Of a DNA stretch of 64,000 nt, positions 33,452-40,940 are shown piece after piece. How positions within the stretch are numbered: position 1 is the first letter of the stretch; each line of letters starts with the position of its first letter. The notes under the pieces were generated by a model that was given only the letters and a program-made list of their open reading frames with translations, ran no database searches and was not told the origin of the DNA. The stretch lies in contig NC_007503.1 in the NCBI RefSeq assembly GCF_000012865.1, positions 124,001-188,000 on the forward strand, read 5' to 3'. A program made the position numbers and the translations under genes. The stretch is from Carboxydothermus hydrogenoformans Z-2901. GTDB taxonomy: Bacteria; Bacillota; Z-2901; Carboxydothermales; Carboxydothermaceae.

Positions 33452-34141
33452 ATGGGGAGATTAAAACCTATTATCCTTGATAATTACAAGCCTTTAAGGG
33501 AGCTGGTTTTTGAGACCTTAAGGGAAGCAATTATCAATGGAGTGTTAAAACCCGGGGAGAGGTTGATGGAAGTTCAGCTGGCGGAAGAGCTGGGCGTAAG
33601 CCGGACTCCGGTGCGGGAGGCTATTAGAAAATTAGAGCTGGAAGGTTTTGTGGTGATGATTCCCCGGAAAGGGGCTTATGTGGCGGGGATTTCGTTAAAA
33701 GATGTGGCGGATGTTTTTGAAGTACGGGCGGCTCTGGAAAGCCTTGCCGCAGGCCTTGCGGCGGAAAGGATTACCGACGAGGAAATCGAGGAGTTGGAGC
33801 GGGTATTGGTGCAGCAACAAAGCCTCGCGGAAAGTGACCGTCTGGAAGATATTATTAGAGCTGACACCGATTTTCACGAGGTGCTTTACAGGGCAAGCCG
33901 GAATGAACGGCTCATCCAAATTGTAAGCCATCTTAGGGAGCAAATTCAGAGATTTCGGACTGCGTCTCTTTCCCAGCCGGGACGGCTGCGGTTAGCTTTA
34001 GAGGAACATAAAGAGATAGTGGAAGCGATAGCCGAACGGAATGTGGAGAAAGCCCAGGCACTGGCCAGGGAACACATCGAGAATGCCGAGCAGAGCATGA
34101 TTAACGGGTTAAAAGAAAGAGGCGAATTAATTGGTGATTAA
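33452..34141 (+). CDS. GntR family regulator, FadR/FCD type
   Basis: 229 residues. An N-terminal winged helix (about 14-75: LVFETLREAIINGVLKPGERL with LGVSRTPVREAIRKLELEGF) and a C-terminal FCD helical ligand domain (about 85-210). FCD domains often bind carboxylates with a metal. It stands where B. subtilis has purR after ispE. Its target is unknown; its own operon is the simplest guess. Confidence 0.92.
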   Translation: MGRLKPIILDNYKPLRELVFETLREAIINGVLKPGERLMEVQLAEELGVSRTPVREAIRKLELEGFVVMIPRKGAYVAGISLKDVADVFEVRAALESLAAGLAAERITDEEIEELERVLVQQQSLAESDRLEDIIRADTDFHEVLYRASRNERLIQIVSHLREQIQRFRTASLSQPGRLRLALEEHKEIVEAIAERNVEKAQALAREHIENAEQSMINGLKERGELIGD

Positions 34142-34877
34142 TGCGCTGGTATTGGCGGGTAGTCAAAACAACGGAAAACTGGCCCAAATTTGTCCCGAGC
34201 CGTATGAAGCGTTAATACCCCTGAAAGGCCGCCCAATGGTGGATTATGTGGTCGATGCGCTGTTAAAAACTTCCAAAGTCAATAAAATAGTTGTAGCGGG
34301 GCCTAAAGAGCTTGCCGGAAGGTATCCGGAAGGCAGGGTTCGGGTTGTTAACGGGGGCGGCTCGGTGGTAGAATCGGTCCAGCATGGTTTTGCGGTCTTA
34401 CCCAAGGACTCAATGACTTTGGTGTCAACCAGTGATATTCCTTTACTAACGCCGGAGGAAATTGAAGATTTTCTTAAGAACTGTCCGGATGGATACGATG
34501 TTTACTATCCGGTGGTGTTTAAAGAGGCTATTGAGCAACGGGATAAAACGGTTAAGCGGACTTACGTAACGTTAAAGGAAGGTACGGTTACCGGAGGAAA
34601 CCTTTTTTTGGTTAATCCGCGGATTGTCGACCAGGCCATAGTAAAGGCTCAGGATTTAATTAAACTTAGAAAAAGTCCTTTTAAACTTAGCCTGCTTTTA
34701 GGAATAGGTTTTGTAGTGAAATTTTTAACCAAAAGGCTTTCAGTAAAAGAGTTGGAAGAAAAGGTCGGAGGTTTACTGGGAATCCGGGGCAAAGCGGTAT
34801 TTTCCAGGAGTTTTGGCATTGGGGTTGATGTTGATAAACCGGAAGATCTGGAGGTAGCCTTAAGACATTTGCCCTAA
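34131..34877 (+). CDS. MobA-like nucleotidyltransferase
   Basis: 248 residues. Nucleotidyltransferase fold with INALVLAGSQNNGKLAQICP, a loosened version of the usual GGxGxRx6K loop, then ALIPLKGRPMVDYVVDALL and the STSDIPLLTPEEIEDF segment with a metal-binding aspartate. The substrate is not clear. GTG 34131 overlaps the gntR end by 11 bp, implying coupling with that regulator. Confidence 0.78.
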   Translation: MVINALVLAGSQNNGKLAQICPEPYEALIPLKGRPMVDYVVDALLKTSKVNKIVVAGPKELAGRYPEGRVRVVNGGGSVVESVQHGFAVLPKDSMTLVSTSDIPLLTPEEIEDFLKNCPDGYDVYYPVVFKEAIEQRDKTVKRTYVTLKEGTVTGGNLFLVNPRIVDQAIVKAQDLIKLRKSPFKLSLLLGIGFVVKFLTKRLSVKELEEKVGGLLGIRGKAVFSRSFGIGVDVDKPEDLEVALRHLP

Positions 34878-34910
34878 GGGGGGCTTTTTTCTTTTTGAGG
34901 AGGGGATTAA

Positions 34911-36116
34911 GTGGTAGAAATTAAAGATGTTCAGGAAGCAAGGATTAGGCTATTGGGGGTTGCTCACCGCACTTTAACCGCTTATTCGGCAACCTTTAGC
35001 CGGCTGGCGGGAGCGGAAGTGTATTTTAAATATGAAAACCTGCAAAAAACCGGTTCCTTTAAGCTGAGGGGAGCTTATAATAAAGTTGCCAGTCTGCCCG
35101 TAAAGGAGCGGGAACGGGGCGTTGTAGCGGCCTCGGCGGGTAACCATGCCCAGGGGGTAGCTTTTGCTTCGTTTAGTGCCGGAATTCCCGCAACTATCGT
35201 GATGCCGGAAGGCGCTCCGCTGGCTAAGATTCAGGCGACCCAGAGCTACGGAGCAAAGGTAATTTTACACGGGGTTAGCTATGATGATGCTTTTTTAAAA
35301 GCGAAAGAAATCATGGAAAAGGAAGGAGCAACTTTTGTCCATGCCTTTGACGACCCCAAAGTGATTGCCGGGCAGGGGACCATAGCCTTAGAAATGCTCG
35401 AAGATGTTCCTGAACTGGATATGCTGGTGGCTCCGGTTGGTGGTGGCGGACTGATAGCCGGTCTTGCAGTGGCAGCGAAAGCGATAAAACCGCATCTGAA
35501 AGTCATAGGGGTTCAGGCCAAGGGGGCACCATCGGCGTATGCTTCTTTAAAAGAACGCAGGAAAGTAACGTTGGCTTCGGTGTCGACAATTGCTGACGGA
35601 ATTGCCGTCAAAACTCCGGGGGAGTTGACCTCGAAAATTATTTTTGATTTGGTAGACGACATTGTCCTGGTGGATGATGAGGAAATTGCCCAGGCAATAT
35701 TAATGATGTTAGAACGGGGTAAAGTAATGTTAGAAGGAGCAGGAGCGGTGGGGGTGGCAGCGCTTTTAGCCCAGAAAATTCCGGTACGGGGGCATAAAGT
35801 CGGCGTTGTTTTGTCCGGTGGAAATATCGATGTTCATACCATCTCGATCATAATCGAACGGGGTCTGGTAAAATCCGGTAGATATGTACGGATAAAAACT
35901 ATTTTAGATGATAAACCGGGAGCCTTACAAAAGCTTTTGGAGTTAATTGCCAGGGAAAAGGCCAATATAATTTTTATCAACCATGACCGCATTGCTCCCC
36001 ACGTGCCGATAAAGCAGGCGGAGGTTGAGCTGGCTCTGGAAACAAGGGATTTATCTCACATTGAAAAAATTCTGGCGGTTTTAAGAGAAGCGGGTTATCA
36101 GATTCTACAAAATTAA
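34911..36116 (+). CDS. ilvA: Threonine dehydratase with ACT domain
   Basis: 401 residues. The PLP lysine is in KTGSFKLRGAYNK (about 47-55), the glycine loop is VGGGGLIAGLA, and a C-terminal ACT domain (about 325-400) could bind an amino-acid effector. It deaminates threonine to 2-oxobutanoate, feeding isoleucine synthesis or catabolism. Length and single ACT domain match the TdcB/IlvA short form. GTG 34911 follows GAGGAGGGG. Confidence 0.92.
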   Translation: MVEIKDVQEARIRLLGVAHRTLTAYSATFSRLAGAEVYFKYENLQKTGSFKLRGAYNKVASLPVKERERGVVAASAGNHAQGVAFASFSAGIPATIVMPEGAPLAKIQATQSYGAKVILHGVSYDDAFLKAKEIMEKEGATFVHAFDDPKVIAGQGTIALEMLEDVPELDMLVAPVGGGGLIAGLAVAAKAIKPHLKVIGVQAKGAPSAYASLKERRKVTLASVSTIADGIAVKTPGELTSKIIFDLVDDIVLVDDEEIAQAILMMLERGKVMLEGAGAVGVAALLAQKIPVRGHKVGVVLSGGNIDVHTISIIIERGLVKSGRYVRIKTILDDKPGALQKLLELIAREKANIIFINHDRIAPHVPIKQAEVELALETRDLSHIEKILAVLREAGYQILQN

Positions 36117-36129
36117 GGAGGGCTTTTTA

Positions 36130-37470
36130 GTGGAAGGAATTATCTTAGCGGCCGGTAAAGGCACGCGAATGAAATCGGATTTACCCAAAGTAGTACACGA
36201 AGTTGCCGAAAAACCAATGGTATTGAGGGTGTATGAAGCTTTAGTTGGTGCCGGGGTTAAGCGGGTGGTCGCGGTGGTGGGCTACCGCAAAGAAAAGGTG
36301 GAGGAAATTCTCCGCGGCCGGGCGGTAATTGCAGTTCAGGAAGAACAGTTAGGAACCGGGCATGCAGCTTTGGTGGCTATGCCTTACGTTGAAGACGAGA
36401 ATGTTATTATTGTCCCCGGAGATACACCCCTTTTAAAAGCTTCTACCCTTCAAGCTTTAATCAAAAAACATCTTGAGACCGGGGCTTATGCCACGGTATT
36501 AACCTGTTTTTTAAGTAATCCCTATGGTTACGGCCGTATTGTCCGGGACGGATACGGGAAAATAATAAAAATAGTCGAGGAAAAGGATGCAACCCTGGAA
36601 GAAAAGCAAATAGCGGAGGTTAACACGGGAATTTACTGTTTTAATACAAAAATTTTAAAAGAAATCTTGCCGTTATTAAAAGCGGAAAATGCCCAAAAGG
36701 AGTATTACCTGACCGATGTTATTCCCCTTCTTTTAGAACGGGGTAAGGTAGTTGAAACGATTACTATACAGGATGAAACGGAAGTTTATGGGGTAAATGA
36801 CCGGGTGCAGCTTGCTCGCTTGACCAAGGGAGTTTACCGGAGAAAAGCTGAGGCGTTAATGCAGGAAGGGGTTACAATAATTGACCCGGAGACCGTGTAT
36901 ATTGGTGAAGAAGTAGTGGTGGGCAGTGATACGGTTATTTATCCCAATACTTACCTTGAAGGGAAAACGGTTATTGGGAGTGGGTGCCGCCTTGGACCCA
37001 ATACCCGCATTACCGATAGCGTGATTGGCAACAATACCGAAATTACTTTTTCCGTAATTATCCAGGCCCGGGTTGGCGATGAGGTGAACGTGGGACCGTT
37101 TGCTTATCTTCGACCTGGGACCGAAATTGCTAACGGGGTAAAAATTGGAGATTTTGTGGAAATTAAAAAATCGTTCATTGGCGAAGGCTCCAAGGTTCCC
37201 CACCTGTCTTACATTGGGGATGCGGTAGTGGGTAAAGGAGTTAATATTGGGGCCGGAACAATTACATGTAATTACGACGGGAAAAATAAGTGGGAAACGG
37301 TTATTGAAGATGGAGCGTTTATCGGAAGCAATACCAATTTGGTGGCACCGATAAAGATTGGGAAAAATGCTGTAGTTGGGGCAGGCTCCACATTAACCGA
37401 AGATGTTCCGGAAAAAGCTTTGGCTATAGCCCGTTCCCGCCAGGTGAATAAAGAAGATTATGTTAAATAA
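36130..37470 (+). CDS. glmU: Bifunctional GlmU (UDP-GlcNAc synthesis)
   Basis: 446 residues. The N-terminal pyrophosphorylase domain opens LAAGKGTRMKSDLPKVVHEV. The C-terminal left-handed beta-helix (about 250-446) has hexapeptide repeats and the acetyltransferase motif NYDGKNKWETVIEDGAF. It makes UDP-N-acetylglucosamine for cell wall. GTG 36130 follows AAGGAGGG. The glmU-prs order is conserved with B. subtilis gcaD-prs. Confidence 0.97.
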   Translation: MEGIILAAGKGTRMKSDLPKVVHEVAEKPMVLRVYEALVGAGVKRVVAVVGYRKEKVEEILRGRAVIAVQEEQLGTGHAALVAMPYVEDENVIIVPGDTPLLKASTLQALIKKHLETGAYATVLTCFLSNPYGYGRIVRDGYGKIIKIVEEKDATLEEKQIAEVNTGIYCFNTKILKEILPLLKAENAQKEYYLTDVIPLLLERGKVVETITIQDETEVYGVNDRVQLARLTKGVYRRKAEALMQEGVTIIDPETVYIGEEVVVGSDTVIYPNTYLEGKTVIGSGCRLGPNTRITDSVIGNNTEITFSVIIQARVGDEVNVGPFAYLRPGTEIANGVKIGDFVEIKKSFIGEGSKVPHLSYIGDAVVGKGVNIGAGTITCNYDGKNKWETVIEDGAFIGSNTNLVAPIKIGKNAVVGAGSTLTEDVPEKALAIARSRQVNKEDYVK

Positions 37471-37492
37471 TATTTATTTTTTCGTTAAAGCG

Positions 37493-37520
37493 GCAGGAAG
37501 TTTTCCTATTGTAGGAGAAT
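37493..37520 (+). promoter_or_regulatory. SigH-type promoter before prs
   Basis: GCAGGAAGT (37493-37501), a 12-bp spacer and GGAGAAT (37514-37520) fit the sigma-H consensus. A TGTCGAA heptamer (37529-37535), the Spo0A-box core, lies at the expected start point but may be chance. Confidence 0.55.
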
Positions 37521-37576
37521 AAAAAAACTGTCGAATTTTGCTCGGAACATGGATTAAAGTAAATGGAGGTTTAAAG

Positions 37577-38518
37577 ATGAGCCGCTATGATTTAAAAATT
37601 TTTTCCGGCAATGCCAATCCAGATTTAGCTCGAGAAATTGCTTCTTTTTTGGGAGTGGAAGTTGGTGATGCCCGGGTTTCCCGCTTTTCCGACGGGGAAA
37701 TTCAGGTAAAAATAAATGAAAGCGTCCGGGGGGCGGATGTATTTATAATCCAGCCAACCTGTACACCGGTTAATGAAAATTTAATGGAACTGTTGATCTT
37801 AATAGATGCGATTAGAAGGGCTTCGGCACGCAGGATTACTGCGGTGCTGCCGTATTTTGGTTACGCCCGGCAGGACCGGAAAACGAGAGCCCGGGATCCG
37901 ATTACGGCAAAATTGGTATCCAATTTAATAACCGTAAGCGGGGCGCGCCGGGTGATTGCCATGGACCTGCATGCCGGACAAATTCAGGGCTTTTTTGATA
38001 TACCGGTTGATCACCTGGTGGGCGTACCGATTTTAGCCAAGTATTTTAATGAAAAGGGTTTGGAAAATAAGGTGGTGGTTTCTCCCGATTTAGGCGGGGT
38101 AACCCGGGCCCGGGATTTGGCCGAGCGGATTGGGGCGCCAATTGCTATTATCGATAAACGCCGCCCGGAACCCAATGTAGCGGAAATAATGAACATCATT
38201 GGAGAAATTGAAGGGAAAACGGTGATTATGATCGATGATATTATCGACACCGCCGGTACCATTACCCAGGGAGCGCAGGCTCTTATGGAACGGGGGGCTA
38301 AAGAAGTATACGTATGCTGTACCCATCCTATTTTATCCGGTCCGGCGGTGGACCGGCTGGCCAACGCTCCCATTAAGGAAGTAGTTGTAACCAATACAAT
38401 ACCCCTTCCACCGGAAAAGAAACTGCCCAAAATTAAAGTGTTATCGGTAGCACCCCTAATGGGTGAAGCGATCCGGCGGATTCATGAAGATTTATCGGTA
38501 AGTGAGCTATTTGTTTAA
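37577..38518 (+). CDS. prs: Ribose-phosphate pyrophosphokinase
   Basis: 313 residues, full length. [33 protein letters not shown] and the PRPP loop [16 protein letters not shown] are present. It makes PRPP for purine, pyrimidine, histidine and NAD synthesis. ATG 37577 follows ATGGAGGT; the frame is open to 37538. The stop TAA is shared in part with the converging PRC-barrel gene. Confidence 0.97.
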   Translation: MSRYDLKIFSGNANPDLAREIASFLGVEVGDARVSRFSDGEIQVKINESVRGADVFIIQPTCTPVNENLMELLILIDAIRRASARRITAVLPYFGYARQDRKTRARDPITAKLVSNLITVSGARRVIAMDLHAGQIQGFFDIPVDHLVGVPILAKYFNEKGLENKVVVSPDLGGVTRARDLAERIGAPIAIIDKRRPEPNVAEIMNIIGEIEGKTVIMIDDIIDTAGTITQGAQALMERGAKEVYVCCTHPILSGPAVDRLANAPIKEVVVTNTIPLPPEKKLPKIKVLSVAPLMGEAIRRIHEDLSVSELFV

Positions 38519-39012
38519 TCGTCCTGCTTTTTGATTATTGCCTTGCCACACCGGGCAAGGTTTTCTTTTATTTTGGAAAAAGTGTGGCTAATTTTTCCCG
38601 GAATGTAGGTAAGGGCTTCTCTTCCTTCCCTCTTGACAACAACGGCATCTTTGCCGATAGTTAATATATAGGAGCTTTCTAAATGGTAACTGCGACCAAG
38701 ACGCATTAAACCCGGGGCGATGATTATTTCGGTAATATCTCCGGTAGAAAGTTCAAAGGTAAAGTTTACCATTTGGCCCAGGTAACTTCCGTCTTCCGCA
38801 ATGACTTTTTGGCCAAAGAGCCGGGGACCTTTTTTCCATAGTTCCACAAGCCCGGAAGACTGGTCGGGTTTTTTTAAAGCATCTTTACTTTTAATGAGGA
38901 CTACCTTTTCACTTAATGCTTTTATTTCGTTAAAAGGCAGGAGTTTTATCCCCGGTAAAAAATTGCGACTGACCACTAATAGACCTGCAACTTTTCGCTC
39001 ATAAGGCTCCAC
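38515..39012 (-). CDS. PRC-barrel domain protein, start uncertain
   Basis: At least 165 residues from GTG 39012, with a second PRC-barrel-like segment [20 protein letters not shown] at about 66-85. The same frame stays open upstream to 39117. There it encodes GLPVITAYDGIITGTVKELL, clearly the first PRC-barrel strand set, so the true protein should be about 30 residues longer. No ATG, GTG or TTG is in frame there. The only start behind the GGGAGGTG site is out of frame. See findings. Function unknown. Confidence 0.7.
   Translation of the reverse strand: MEPYERKVAGLLVVSRNFLPGIKLLPFNEIKALSEKVVLIKSKDALKKPDQSSGLVELWKKGPRLFGQKVIAEDGSYLGQMVNFTFELSTGDITEIIIAPGLMRLGRSYHLESSYILTIGKDAVVVKREGREALTYIPGKISHTFSKIKENLARCGKAIIKKQDD
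38541..38570 (+). terminator. Terminator of prs, inside the opposing gene
   Basis: CCTTGCC (38541-38547) pairs with GGCAAGG (38554-38560), followed by TTTTCTTTT. It lies within the 3' coding end of the PRC-barrel gene, so the same DNA encodes residues on one strand and a terminator on the other. Confidence 0.75.
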
Positions 39013-39197
39013 TAATAGCTCTTTTACTGTTCCGGTGATAATACCGTCGTAAGCGGTAATTACCGGAAGCCCTTGGATAAGCCGTGCATTCCCAAAATAC
39101 CACCTCCCGGTCCCTCTTTAAGTTACATTTATTCCCAGTTCATGTTTTTTAGAACTAAAATTCGGGAATACTTTGTAAGTAAGGAGGGATGTAAAAG

Positions 39198-39791
39198 GTG
39201 GAAAAAATTACTGCGAGTGTACGGTTGAAGAAAACCCGGGGAGAACGGAACCGGCTTTTAAAAGAAGGCAAAGTGCCCGGAGTAATGTACGGGAAAAACA
39301 TTGAGCCGGTGGCGGTGGCTGTTAATGCCCGGGAACTTGAGAGTTTGGTAGAGCGGGGCTTAAAATTATTTGAGCTTTCCGTGGAAGGAAAAACCCAGAG
39401 GGTACTGGTTAAAGAGCTACAACACCATCCGGTGACCGGGAAGCTAATCCATGTGGATTTTCAGGTGGTAGAAAGCGGCCGGAAGATCCGGCAACTGGTG
39501 CCGGTGGAGCTTTATGGGGAACCGGCAGGGGTTAAAGCCGGTGGTATCTTGGAGCATGGTCTTTCGGAAGTTACGGTGGAGTGCCTGCCAGAGGATCTAC
39601 CGGAGTTTATTGAAGCGGATGTTTCAAAACTTGAGGTTGGCGATTGTCTGAGGGTAAAAGATTTGGAGCTACCTCCGGGTGTACGCGTCATTGAGGACCC
39701 GGAAAGCATCATTGCGTTAATATCTGCTCCCAGGGATTATGTTGAAGAGGAAGAGGAAACAACTACCTCCGCCCCGGAAGCTACAGCTTAA
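39198..39791 (+). CDS. rplY: Ribosomal protein bL25, CTC form
   Basis: 197 residues. The N-terminal L25 5S-rRNA-binding domain (about 1-90, KTRGERNRLLKEGKVPGVMY) is followed by the longer beta-rich CTC domain (about 95-185), with an acidic tail. In B. subtilis the homologue Ctc is a general-stress ribosomal protein, also placed between prs and pth. GTG 39198 follows AAGGAGGGATG. Confidence 0.95.
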   Translation: MEKITASVRLKKTRGERNRLLKEGKVPGVMYGKNIEPVAVAVNARELESLVERGLKLFELSVEGKTQRVLVKELQHHPVTGKLIHVDFQVVESGRKIRQLVPVELYGEPAGVKAGGILEHGLSEVTVECLPEDLPEFIEADVSKLEVGDCLRVKDLELPPGVRVIEDPESIIALISAPRDYVEEEEETTTSAPEATA

Positions 39792-39813
39792 AATTTTCGT
39801 AGGGAGAGGAAAA

Positions 39814-40377
39814 ATGTTTATCATAGCAGGATTGGGGAACCCCGGACAGGAATATGAAAATACCCGGCATAATGCCGGGTTTATGGTTGTAGATGAGTTA
39901 GCTAAAAAACATGGAATATTAATAACCAAAAGAAAATTTAAAAGCCTTGTCGGTGAAGGGGAAATTTTAGGGGTAAAAGTTTTATTGCTTAAACCTCAAA
40001 CCTATATGAATTTAAGCGGGACAGCAGTCCAGGAGGCGGTTTCTTTTTACAAACTCCCTCTGTCCCGCTTAGTTGTTGTTTATGATGATTTAGACTTGCC
40101 TTTAGGGAAAATTCGTCTTCGTTTAAAAGGGAGTGCCGGCGGTCATCGGGGAATGGGGTCTATTATTAGTTGTCTGGGAAGTGAGGAAATACCCCGATTA
40201 AAAATTGGGATTGGTCGACCGGCGGTGGGAGATGTTAAGGATTATGTTTTACAGCCCTTTACCGGTGCCGAGAGGGAGATTTTAGAGCCTACCCTTAAAC
40301 TGGCGGCGGAAGCCATAACCGTAGCTCTAACGGAAGGATTTAATAAAGCAATGACTGACTTTAACCGGGGAGGTTAA
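39814..40377 (+). CDS. pth: Peptidyl-tRNA hydrolase
   Basis: 187 residues. Catalytic histidine in GLGNPGQEYENTRHNAGFM; YMNLSGTAVQEAV and YDDLDLPLGKIRLR follow. It recycles peptidyl-tRNA released from stalled ribosomes (B. subtilis spoVC). ATG 39814 follows GGGAGAGG; the frame is open to 39739 inside the previous gene. Confidence 0.96.
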   Translation: MFIIAGLGNPGQEYENTRHNAGFMVVDELAKKHGILITKRKFKSLVGEGEILGVKVLLLKPQTYMNLSGTAVQEAVSFYKLPLSRLVVVYDDLDLPLGKIRLRLKGSAGGHRGMGSIISCLGSEEIPRLKIGIGRPAVGDVKDYVLQPFTGAEREILEPTLKLAAEAITVALTEGFNKAMTDFNRGG

Positions 40378-40388
40378 TAATTTACAAG

Positions 40389-40769
40389 GTGGCTTCTTTT
40401 TTTTATGGTTTTTTGGCAGCGGTGCTGGCTTATGGGGTAAATAAACTTTTAGTGCGCTTGCTAACAAAGGAGAAGGTAGCGTTAGTAGCTCCTTCTATCG
40501 AAGAATGTCTAAAAACTTTTTTGGGGCTCTTTGGTCAGGGAAACATCGTTTTTACCCATTTCGCTTTTGGTTTTGCCGAAGGCTTGTACGACTTAATAAC
40601 CGCCCGCCAGAAGTATCTGGCGTTTTTTCTGAGTATCGTTACCCATACCGTTTTTGGTATTATTACTTTAAGTATAACTGAAAAATTTACCCTTTTTTTA
40701 GGTATAAGTACCGCCGCTCTGGGCCATACTTTGTATAACCTGATAGTTTTAAAAATGGCCCGGAGGTAA
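40389..40769 (+). CDS. Small membrane protein with PrsW/CPBP-like motifs
   Basis: 126 residues and about four membrane helices. Conserved-looking polar residues sit in membrane context: an SIEECLKTF segment (EExxK-like), HFAFGFAEGLYDL, THTVFG and GHTLYN. This order (EE..K, H/E, H, H..N) recalls the metal-dependent membrane proteases of the PrsW/CPBP group in a very short form. I infer a possible protease. GTG 40389 is the frame's only standard front start; its ribosome-binding site is weak. Confidence 0.6.
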   Translation: MASFFYGFLAAVLAYGVNKLLVRLLTKEKVALVAPSIEECLKTFLGLFGQGNIVFTHFAFGFAEGLYDLITARQKYLAFFLSIVTHTVFGIITLSITEKFTLFLGISTAALGHTLYNLIVLKMARR

Positions 40770-40772
40770 GCG

Positions 40773-40925
40773 ATGATTATCCATGTTTGTGACTTTTGCC
40801 AAAAAACCTACTTCTTCAAAGGAAGTTCCACAAAAATTTCTTACATACGGGGGATCTGTCCCGATTGCCAGGAGGAGCTTTTTTTTGAAGAAAAATCGTA
40901 TTTTGGCCGACCAGTTATTCATTAA
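40773..40925 (+). CDS. 50-residue zinc-ribbon-like protein
   Basis: Reads MIIHVCDFCQKTYFFKGSST then 30 further residues, with a CDFC pair near the start and CPDC in the middle: two CxxC knuckles about 21 residues apart, as in a zinc ribbon. CGGAGGTAAG precedes ATG 40773. It lies where B. subtilis has fin (yabK), between pth and mfd. Fin is a small zinc-binding anti-sigma-F factor, so this could be its short counterpart. Confidence 0.7.
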   Translation: MIIHVCDFCQKTYFFKGSSTKISYIRGICPDCQEELFFEEKSYFGRPVIH

Positions 40926-40940
40926 AACGGAGGATGTAGT

